The notes beneath the pieces are model-generated. The model was not told the DNA's origin. It saw only the letters and a list, made by a program, of their open reading frames with translations, and did no database searches. From an uncultured Devosia sp. (GTDB lineage: Bacteria; Pseudomonadota; Alphaproteobacteria; Rhizobiales; Devosiaceae): a stretch of DNA of 5,075 bases. Positions 1 to 5,075 of this stretch are shown in pieces (position 1 is the first letter of the stretch; each line of letters begins with the position of its first letter). Made by a program: the position numbers and the translations under genes. The stretch lies in NCBI GenBank assembly GCA_946480655.1, contig CAMLKN010000190.1, positions 1 through 5,075 on the forward strand. Direction: 5' to 3'.

Positions 1-51
1 CAGCAGGGCCAGCGGCATCCGGTTGGTCAATCTGTTCGTGTTTGCCGTCAT
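1..51 (-). CDS. 5' end of an unidentified gene, cut by the window edge
   Basis: An ATG read on the minus strand at 51-49 opens a frame that runs off the left edge after 17 codons (MTANTNRLTNRMPLALL). A GGAG ribosome-binding sequence lies upstream with an 8-nt spacer, which is a good Shine-Dalgarno arrangement. The residues turn hydrophobic at the end (MPLALL) after a polar stretch with two arginines, as in the start of a signal peptide or first membrane helix; this is inference from very few residues. The gene would follow the cell wall hydrolase in the same direction after a 99-bp gap. No family can be assigned. The call rests only on the ribosome site, the open frame and the strand agreement with its neighbours. 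Confidence 0.4.
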   Translation of the reverse strand, partial: MTANTNRLTNRMPLALL

Positions 52-120
52 TTGATGCGCTCCGTGGCCGATTGCCTGGAGCACACCACGAAGCACGATC
101 AAACAAAATTGCAGATAGTT

Positions 121-141
121 GCCGATGCGTTATACATCGGC
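121..141 (-). terminator. Hairpin just after the hydrolase stop, possible weak terminator
   Basis: A perfect 7-bp inverted repeat (GCCGATG / CATCGGC) encloses a 7-nt loop and begins 10 nt beyond the stop codon of the cell wall hydrolase gene. In the direction of transcription no T run follows directly; a TTTTGTTT stretch appears only about 13 nt later. It could be a Rho-assisted terminator or an mRNA 3'-end stabiliser, and it is not a textbook intrinsic terminator. Confidence 0.3.
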
Positions 142-150
142 GTATGAATA

Positions 151-1218
151 TCAGCCGAACAGCCAGCCGCGTTTGAACTTGTAGAACACATGCAGGCCGA
201 TCTGCGTGACCTTGGTCATGCGCGGGGCCCAGGCGGGACGCACATAGGTCGCATGGTAGTGGGTCGCATCACCCACTTCGGTCAGATAGAGCTCACCACT
301 CGCCACTTTGGTAGCGATGTCCTCGGCCTGTTCCCAGGGACGGCGCTCGGTGATGGTTTCGGGAATGCCGTCGCAGGCGAACGAGAACTGGCAGGCATTG
401 CGTTGGTTCTGGTTCTGGAAGACGACGCCGCAAATAGTGTCGGGATAGCGATGATCCTTGACGCGGTTGAGCACGACCTGGGCCACGGCCACCTGGCCGC
501 GATAGGCCTCGCCGCGGGCCTCGAAATAGATCGCGGTGGCGAGACACCAGAGTTCCTTGTCGGACACCTGCATGGCATCTCCGGTCGACATGCCGCCGGT
601 GGCCGGCGTGTTGGCGCGGGCATAGGCCAATTGCTCGGGCACGGCTTCGGGTAGCGCGACACCGGTCAAGGTCTCGTCGGATTTGGGGGCAATGCCGGCA
701 ATTGCGTCCAGCGCCGCTGCGGCGCCGGGGTGGAGCGAGGCCACGGACATGCGCGGACCGGCTTCTTCCGCCGCTTCGCTCTGCGCGACGGCAATGCTGG
801 ACTGCCCGAAGGCTGCCGGGTCGGCGGGAGCGCGCAGGGCGGCGATCTTCAACCGCGCCTCTTCGAAGCCCTTGGTGAAGGCTGCCATGTCCACGGCCGG
901 GCGGACACGATCGGTCTTCTCCGCGCGATTGGGCCCGGTGAAGCTTGCGCTGTCGAACATGTGATCGACCGAGCCAGTGATTACCGGATCAACGCCGGAG
1001 AAGCTCAGGCTGGCCTGGGCAATGGCAACGGGTTGGACCTGACCGGGCAGGCCGGCCGAGCCAAGGGGGGCAGAACCGGGTCCGAAGGCGCCGCCGGACA
1101 GGCCAATATAGGTAAGGGGTGCGATGATCGTCATCGCCAGCGTCCTGGCGAGGCCGGAGCCTCGGCTAACCGCTCTGACCGGGCGCGACGGCGCCACCGG
1201 CCGGTGGGAAAGTGCCAT
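151..1218 (-). CDS. SleB/CwlJ-type cell wall hydrolase, N-terminally anchored or exported
   Basis: This 355-residue protein carries a C-terminal Hydrolase_2 (SleB/CwlJ) domain at about residues 220-354. The family cleaves peptidoglycan glycan strands; in non-spore-forming alphaproteobacteria its members are thought to act in wall remodelling. Visible hallmarks are YFEARGE (231-237), where E233 aligns with the conserved acidic residue of the family, then GQVAVAQVVLNRV (241-253), the Cys-containing CQFSFACDG (276-284), and THYHATYVRP (319-328). The N-terminus is Arg-rich (R6, R12, R15, R19, R25) and is followed by a hydrophobic segment at about 27-44, which suggests a signal anchor or uncleaved export signal. 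Residues about 45-215 are a low-complexity Ala/Pro/Gly/Ser linker, probably disordered. The ATG at 1218 was chosen because it supplies the basic N-region, but its ribosome site is poor. Met29 (codon at 1134-1132) has AGGA 8 nt upstream and is a real alternative. The family call is strong; the physiological role is inferred. Confidence 0.92.
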   Translation of the reverse strand: MALSHRPVAPSRPVRAVSRGSGLARTLAMTIIAPLTYIGLSGGAFGPGSAPLGSAGLPGQVQPVAIAQASLSFSGVDPVITGSVDHMFDSASFTGPNRAEKTDRVRPAVDMAAFTKGFEEARLKIAALRAPADPAAFGQSSIAVAQSEAAEEAGPRMSVASLHPGAAAALDAIAGIAPKSDETLTGVALPEAVPEQLAYARANTPATGGMSTGDAMQVSDKELWCLATAIYFEARGEAYRGQVAVAQVVLNRVKDHRYPDTICGVVFQNQNQRNACQFSFACDGIPETITERRPWEQAEDIATKVASGELYLTEVGDATHYHATYVRPAWAPRMTKVTQIGLHVFYKFKRGWLFG

Positions 1219-1382
1219 AAAATCTACTCAACGCTACGCAACACGAACTACGCGCGGCAAATGTGACGCTCAAATGCCGCTGGTCGTGATGATCGGTTAT
1301 TAAGGTTAGCGCTGCGTAAATGGCGTTATGGGCGTGCAAAGGGCGCTGATGTGGCGTGGATGGGGCGGTTCCATCACTTGAG

Positions 1383-1401
1383 TGCGGCAAATCGTGCCGC
1401 A
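1383..1401 (-). terminator. Hairpin just after the VasI-like gene stop, possible weak terminator
   Basis: A perfect 7-bp GC-rich inverted repeat (TGCGGCA / TGCCGCA) with a 5-nt loop begins 6 nt past the stop of the VasI-like gene, read on the minus strand. The sequence after the stem is CTCAAGTGATGG, with no T run. The position suits transcript-end formation, but the missing U-tract argues against classical intrinsic termination. Confidence 0.3.
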
Positions 1402-1407
1402 TAGAGC

Positions 1408-1962
1408 CTATTGGCCGCAGGCAGCAATGACCGGTGCCACTTCCTGGGCAAAGGCATCGACGCGAAAACGCACCGAGAGCGAGCGTGTACTGGCCGGCGT
1501 CACGCGCACGGTCAGGTTGGTTGCGCCGATCAGGCCATCCAGAAAGGCCATTGCGTCGGCAGTGTTGTCGATCAGGATAGCCGTGTTGTCGGCATTGACC
1601 GGCAGCGTGGAGGAACGCGCCCGCGCCAGGTCGTATTGCAGGGTGATACCGGTATCGCGCCCGAGCGACGACATGGTGTTCCCTGCAAAGGCAAAGGCAA
1701 CCTGCAGGATATTGGCCTCGCAGAACACGGTGATGGTCGCCGGGGCGCGACCGCTCGGGCGGGCGGGGATCAATTGCTCCGATTCAAGGGTTACCCCCAG
1801 GGGCGCATCCGTCGCGCCGGCGGATCGAAACAGCGCATCGTAGCAGGCAAGGCGTTCGGCATCGTCGGCCAGGGGGGCGCACTGCGCGCCGGTCTGGGCC
1901 AGGGCTGGCGCAGAAGGCGTCATCAGCATCGGCAGCACAAAGGCGAGAACCAATCTTTTCAC
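1408..1962 (-). CDS. Exported VasI/TagO-like protein, orphan
   Basis: This 184-residue protein has a clear Sec signal peptide: K2 and R3, a hydrophobic core at about 4-20, and a likely cleavage site ALA|QT after residue 22. The mature N-terminus carries C28 followed by DDAERLACYDALF (33-45). This Cys-x11-Cys element with RLACYD is typical of the VasI/TagO family, named for type VI secretion-associated proteins but also found in many alphaproteobacteria. Two further cysteines (C81, C182) would allow two disulfides in the periplasm. The rest is a beta-rich pattern (TITVFCEAN, AILIDNTADAMAFLDGL) consistent with the family. The start is GTG at 1962; an AAGGGG purine stretch lies 10 nt upstream and no in-frame ATG lies farther upstream. 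It follows the dikinase-like gene by 82 bp in the same direction and could be co-transcribed. No type VI genes are in view, so a secretion role is not supported here. The family call is moderate and the function unknown. Confidence 0.75.
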   Translation of the reverse strand: MKRLVLAFVLPMLMTPSAPALAQTGAQCAPLADDAERLACYDALFRSAGATDAPLGVTLESEQLIPARPSGRAPATITVFCEANILQVAFAFAGNTMSSLGRDTGITLQYDLARARSSTLPVNADNTAILIDNTADAMAFLDGLIGATNLTVRVTPASTRSLSVRFRVDAFAQEVAPVIAACGQ

Positions 1963-2044
1963 GAACGCTATGCCCCTTCCCGAACCGTGGCCCTCATCGG
2001 GCTCTTGTACTGACCCTACCCATATAGGTAGCGCTGGCGGCTAT

Positions 2045-4333
2045 TTAAGCCGAAGACTGGGCCAAGGTCAGCCGGGCCACCGGCACACGATAGGGTGAGC
2101 AGCTGACATAGTCGATTCCGAGACCGGCGAAGAACTTGAGCGACGTCGGATCACCAGCATGCTCACCACAAATGCCGATCTTGAGGCGCGGGTTGGCCGC
2201 CCTGCCCCGCGCAATGGCAATGGCGATCATTTCGCCCACGCCCTTTTCGTCGATGGTCACGAAGGGGTCACGCTCATAGACCCCCTTGCGCTGATAGGCG
2301 GCAAGGAAGGTCGGCGCGTCGTCGCGCGAAATACCGAAAGTGGTCTGCGTCAGGTCGTTGGTGCCGAAGGAGATGAAGTCGACCATGGAGGCGATGTCCC
2401 CTGCCCGCAAACAGGCACGCGGCAATTCGATCATCGTGCCGAAGGAAAAGCGGATGCGGTCCGACCGTCCCAGCCCCGCATTGTCGAGGATGGTCAGGGC
2501 CCGCTCGCGGACCCAGGATACTTCCGTGGCCGTGGAAACGAAGGGCACCATGACCTCAACCACGACCGGCTCGCGCTGGGTCTCGCTGGCAGCACGGGCG
2601 CCGGCCACGATCGCCTGCATCTGCATCTGCAGGATTTCGGGATAGGTGATGGCCAGCCGCACGCCCCGGTGACCCAGCATGGGGTTGATCTCGGCAATCC
2701 GCTCGAGCCTGAGGCGGAGTGCGCGCACCGCAACGCCGAGCGAGGCCGCGGTTTCCTCGATCTCCTCATCAGTGCGCGGCAGAAACTCGTGCAGCGGCGG
2801 ATCGAAGAGACGGACCGTTACGGGCAGGCCCTGCATGGCAGAGAACAGGGCCGAATAGTCGCCGGTCTGGAAATCGACGAGGCCCGCCAGCGCCCGCGAA
2901 CGCGCGTCCTCATCCTCGGAGAGGATCATGCGGCGCAGGGCGACCATGCGCTCGGGCGAAAAGAACATATGTTCGGAGCGGGCCAGGCCAATGCCTTCGG
3001 CGCCGAAGCTCAAGGCGGTCTGGGCAGACTCGACGGTTTCCACATTGGTGCGCACCGCGATGGTGCGGCTGGCATCGGACCACTTGAGGAGCTTGCCGAT
3101 GGCGCCACCGATCTGTGGCTGCGCCAGCGGCAGAGTGCCCAGGTAGACGGCCCCGTCGGTGCCATCGATGGTCAGGCGATCCCCCGCGCGGAATTCGCGC
3201 TCGCCGATACGGCAGACCATTTCGAGCGTGTCGACGGAAAGGCTCCGCACCCCGGCAACGCAGGGCTTGCCGGTGATGCGGGCAATGACGCCGGCATGGC
3301 TCGACATGCCGCCTCGGGCGGTGAGGATGCCCGTGGCGGCCTTCATGCCCTCGATATCAGCGGGACCGGTTTCGTTGACGACGAGGATACAGTGCTTGCC
3401 GCGGGCCCTGAGGCGCGCGGCGTCGTCCGGATTGAACGTGATGATGCCGCTGGCGGCGCCGGGGGAGACGCCCAGTCCTGTGGCAATGGGTGTCACCTCC
3501 TCGGGCGATTTCAGCCGTGGATGCAGCATCAGGGCCAGGCGACTGGCATCGACGCGTGTCACCGCGCTGTGCGGAGTCCAGACCTTGCGCTCCACACGGT
3601 CGACCGCGGCCTCCAGTTCCGCCCCGGCGCTGGCCTGAACGGGGCGCGCCGAGAGGAAGGTCACCTTGCCGCTGTTGATGGCCACAAGGCACGCCATGTG
3701 CCGCCCGGCCTTGGCATCGAGCAATTCCACCAGGGCACCCACGTCATCGGGCAGGCGCGGCAGCGGCGCACCATTGAGCGGTGCCGGCCCCATAGCGCCG
3801 GTCGTGGCATTGCGGGTGAGAAACTGTTCGATTTCGCCCTCGGCCACGGCCTGGACCAACACGATCTGGCGGGCCCGATCATCATCGTGGCGCGGCGCTG
3901 TCCAGCCGCGGCCGTGAAAGCCATAGCTCTCGAAGGCCTGCTTGATCGCCTTGGCCAGGGGCTTGGCCGGATCGACCGAATCTTCGGGGGCCGTCGGAGC
4001 GGCGATCCCGAGGCGCGCCGGGGCGAGGCCGCTATTGTGGGAAGAAGCAGACGTGCGCACCACCAGTTGCGGCGGCGCACTATCCTTGGCGACGAGCTTG
4101 AAGAGGCAGGCCACCCAGTGCGTGCGCAGGCGCGTGTCGCGCCGTGTCCGTTCGGCCTGCAATTCTTCCCAGGCCGCGCGGGTAATGGCGATGGTGGGCA
4201 CGGTGGGGAAGCCGGCTTCGCCGACCCGGAAAATCCAGCGGGACTTGCCCGTTAGCAGCTTGAGCTGGGCAGCGCTCAGGTTCGCCTTCCCCGTCGCTGG
4301 GGCAATCGCAAACATTTCCTGCGCCAAACTCAC
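2045..4333 (-). CDS. Pyruvate phosphate dikinase-like PEP-utilising enzyme with reduced ATP-grasp half
   Basis: The family interconverts ATP + phosphate + pyruvate with AMP + diphosphate + PEP through a swivelling phosphohistidine domain in the cytoplasm. Here the phosphohistidine domain (about 287-400) has GGMSSHAGVIAR with catalytic H346. The C-terminal PEP/pyruvate barrel (about 420-760) keeps every expected residue: R508 in RLFDPPLHEF, R556 in GHRG, E636 in GTMIELPRA, N659-D660 in FGTNDLTQTTFG, and C722 in ICGEHAG. The His-to-Cys distance of 376 residues equals that of the Clostridium symbiosum enzyme (H455, C831, numbering from memory). The protein is 762 residues against about 870-890 usual, and the deficit is all N-terminal: GK at 29-30 and R93 survive, but the PGMMDT stretch, the glycine-rich GTGVAFTRNP form and the DIEFT/LQTRNGKR elements are replaced. 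The start is GTG at 4333 with AGGA 9 nt upstream; an in-frame stop lies at 4351-4349. It is divergent from ispH. It is most likely annotated as ppdK, but ATP-dependent dikinase activity is doubtful. Confidence 0.88.
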   Translation of the reverse strand: MSLAQEMFAIAPATGKANLSAAQLKLLTGKSRWIFRVGEAGFPTVPTIAITRAAWEELQAERTRRDTRLRTHWVACLFKLVAKDSAPPQLVVRTSASSHNSGLAPARLGIAAPTAPEDSVDPAKPLAKAIKQAFESYGFHGRGWTAPRHDDDRARQIVLVQAVAEGEIEQFLTRNATTGAMGPAPLNGAPLPRLPDDVGALVELLDAKAGRHMACLVAINSGKVTFLSARPVQASAGAELEAAVDRVERKVWTPHSAVTRVDASRLALMLHPRLKSPEEVTPIATGLGVSPGAASGIITFNPDDAARLRARGKHCILVVNETGPADIEGMKAATGILTARGGMSSHAGVIARITGKPCVAGVRSLSVDTLEMVCRIGEREFRAGDRLTIDGTDGAVYLGTLPLAQPQIGGAIGKLLKWSDASRTIAVRTNVETVESAQTALSFGAEGIGLARSEHMFFSPERMVALRRMILSEDEDARSRALAGLVDFQTGDYSALFSAMQGLPVTVRLFDPPLHEFLPRTDEEIEETAASLGVAVRALRLRLERIAEINPMLGHRGVRLAITYPEILQMQMQAIVAGARAASETQREPVVVEVMVPFVSTATEVSWVRERALTILDNAGLGRSDRIRFSFGTMIELPRACLRAGDIASMVDFISFGTNDLTQTTFGISRDDAPTFLAAYQRKGVYERDPFVTIDEKGVGEMIAIAIARGRAANPRLKIGICGEHAGDPTSLKFFAGLGIDYVSCSPYRVPVARLTLAQSSA

Positions 4334-4364
4334 CTGGAACCGTCCTGGTCATACTAAGAGCTGC

Positions 4365-4393
4365 ATATTGCCCATGCCCTGCCCCGGCTGCAA
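4365..4393 (-). promoter_or_regulatory. Candidate sigma-70-type promoter for the dikinase-like gene
   Basis: Read on the minus strand, TTGCAG (4393-4388) and CAATAT (4370-4365) are separated by exactly 17 nt, which would give a leader of about 25-30 nt before the GTG at 4333. The -10 match is weak (A, A and T in the right places), so this rests mainly on spacing and position in the divergent intergenic region. Confidence 0.35.
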
Positions 4394-4414
4394 CAGCACT
4401 TGACTTGCCGGGGC
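4381..4414. repeat. Perfect 8-bp inverted repeat between divergent promoters, possible operator
   Basis: GCCCCGGC (4381-4388) and GCCGGGGC (4407-4414) are exact reverse complements separated by 18 bp, with arm centres 26 bp apart. The repeat touches the candidate -35 elements of both the dikinase-like gene and ispH. It could bind a dimeric regulator of both directions, but in GC-rich DNA an 8-bp GC-only repeat may also be chance. No T run follows on either strand, so it is not a terminator. Confidence 0.3.
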
Positions 4415-4428
4415 CGCGAAAGCATCTC
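4400..4428 (+). promoter_or_regulatory. Candidate sigma-70-type promoter for ispH
   Basis: TTGACT (4400-4405) matches five of six bases of the -35 consensus and is followed after 17 nt by CATCTC (4423-4428) as a poor -10 element. A start about 7 nt beyond the -10 would fall at about 4435, right at the ispH ATG. The -35 is convincing and the -10 is not. Confidence 0.4.
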
Positions 4429-4435
4429 TCCTGCC

Positions 4436-5075
4436 ATGGAAAAAAGGCCGCACCTCGACATTCTGCTCTGCGCCCCGCGCGGATTCTGCGCCGGCGTGGA
4501 CCGCGCGATCCAGATCGTGGAACTGGCGCTCGAAAAATACGGGGCGCCGGTCTATGTGCGCCACGCCATCGTCCATAACAAATACGTGGTCGAAGGCCTC
4601 AAGGCCAAGGGCGCCGTGTTTGTCGAGGAACTTGACGAGATCCCCGAGACGGAGGCGCCCGTCGTCTTCTCGGCCCATGGCGTGCCCAAGAGCGTGCCGG
4701 CCGATGCCAAGGCGCGCAACATGTTCTTCCTCGACGCGACCTGCCCGCTGGTCAGCAAGGTGCATGTCGAGGCCTCGCGCCACTTCGAGGAAGGCCACGA
4801 AATCGTGCTCATCGGCCATGCCGGTCATCCAGAAGTCATCGGCACGATGGGCCAGCTGCCCGCCGGCGCGGTCACGCTGATCGAGACGGTGGAGGACGCG
4901 AATGCCTTCACCCCGAAAAACCCCGAAACGCTTGCCTTCGTGACCCAGACAACGCTCACCGTCGATGACACGCGTGAGATCGTCGCCGCCCTGCGGGCGC
5001 GCTTCCCTGCCATCAACGGACCGCACAAGGAAGACATCTGCTACGCCACCACCAACCGGCAGGAGGCCATCAAGG
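4436..5075 (+). CDS. ispH: 4-hydroxy-3-methylbut-2-enyl diphosphate reductase (IspH/LytB), 3' end beyond window
   Basis: IspH catalyses the last step of the MEP isoprenoid pathway, reducing HMBPP to IPP and DMAPP with a [4Fe-4S] cluster in the cytoplasm. The frame gives 213 codons before the window ends, about two thirds of the usual length of 310-330. All three cluster cysteines are present: C18 in [12 protein letters not shown]103 in [11 protein letters not shown], and C202 in [12 protein letters not shown]. The substrate-binding residues are also there: H47 in VVH-type IVHNKYVV, H81 in SAHGV, H131 and E133 in GHAGHPE, and T172 in VTQTTL. These match E. coli C12, C96, C197, H41, H124, E126 and T167 with an offset of 5-7. 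The ATG at 4436 gives a six-residue N-terminal extension relative to E. coli. No Shine-Dalgarno sequence lies directly upstream, and the predicted promoter would start transcription at the ATG. The gene is divergent from the dikinase-like gene. Identity is very secure. Confidence 0.97.
   Translation, partial: MEKRPHLDILLCAPRGFCAGVDRAIQIVELALEKYGAPVYVRHAIVHNKYVVEGLKAKGAVFVEELDEIPETEAPVVFSAHGVPKSVPADAKARNMFFLDATCPLVSKVHVEASRHFEEGHEIVLIGHAGHPEVIGTMGQLPAGAVTLIETVEDANAFTPKNPETLAFVTQTTLTVDDTREIVAALRARFPAINGPHKEDICYATTNRQEAIK

Noticed and set aside
190..1266. Plus-strand open frames opposite the cell wall hydrolase
   Set aside because: The minus-strand frame encodes the SleB/CwlJ domain with its motifs. 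The opposing frames lack motifs and good ribosome sites.
1245..1273. A possible promoter for the hydrolase gene (TTGAGC, 17-nt spacer, TAGTTC on the minus strand)
   Set aside because: The -35 fits in four bases but the -10 in only two; similar matches are expected by chance.
1166..1402. A 78-codon minus-strand open frame across the hydrolase upstream region
   Set aside because: It overlaps the hydrolase N-terminus in another frame, has no visible domain and no clear ribosome site; it is more likely leader or promoter sequence.
1411..2013. A 200-codon plus-strand open frame opposite the VasI-like gene
   Set aside because: The minus-strand frame has a signal peptide and conserved cysteines; the plus-strand product is an Arg/Gly-rich antisense translation.
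2016..2031. A CTACC/GGTAG dyad between the dikinase-like and VasI-like genes
   Set aside because: The stem is only 5 bp with no T run, too weak to call a terminator or operator.
2159..4255. A 698-codon open frame on the plus strand, opposite the dikinase-like gene
   Set aside because: Its translation is rich in Gly/Arg/His with no recognisable motif, and it mirrors the GC-rich codon pattern of a clear PPDK-family gene on the other strand. It is a compositional shadow.
4349..5026. A 225-codon open frame on the minus strand, opposite ispH
   Set aside because: It overlaps the unmistakable ispH reading frame with all cluster cysteines, and its own translation shows no family features.

Overview
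The window is GC-rich (estimated by eye at 60-65% G+C), and its genes use GC-ending codons, as the long stop-free antisense frames also show. The protein families fit an alphaproteobacterium, probably of the Hyphomicrobiales (Devosia/Pelagibacterium-like). That placement rests on gene content and style, not on a database match. No mobile element, tRNA, rRNA or CRISPR array is visible.

Layout: four genes lie on the minus strand and one on the plus strand. At the left edge (1-51, minus) are the first codons of an unidentified gene. Next come a membrane-anchored or secreted SleB/CwlJ-type cell wall hydrolase (151-1218, minus), a small exported VasI/TagO-like protein (1408-1962, minus), and a 762-residue relative of pyruvate phosphate dikinase (2045-4333, minus). 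A 102-bp divergent intergenic region follows. It separates the dikinase-like gene from ispH (4436 to the right edge, plus), which makes the isoprenoid precursors IPP and DMAPP and is cut by the window end.

Functionally this looks like chromosomal housekeeping sequence rather than a dedicated system. ispH is essential in the MEP pathway. The hydrolase acts on peptidoglycan. The VasI-like protein is an orphan, with no type VI secretion gene beside it. The most unusual gene is the dikinase-like one. Its phosphohistidine and PEP/pyruvate domains are intact and have standard spacing. Its N-terminal ATP-grasp half is about 110-120 residues short and lacks several nucleotide-binding motifs, so it may not perform the classical ATP-dependent reaction.

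Regulatory observations: back-to-back candidate promoters between the dikinase-like gene and ispH share a perfect 8-bp inverted repeat. ispH has no Shine-Dalgarno sequence, and its predicted transcription start falls at its ATG, so its mRNA may be leaderless. Short GC-rich hairpins lie 6-10 nt after the stops of the VasI-like and hydrolase genes.
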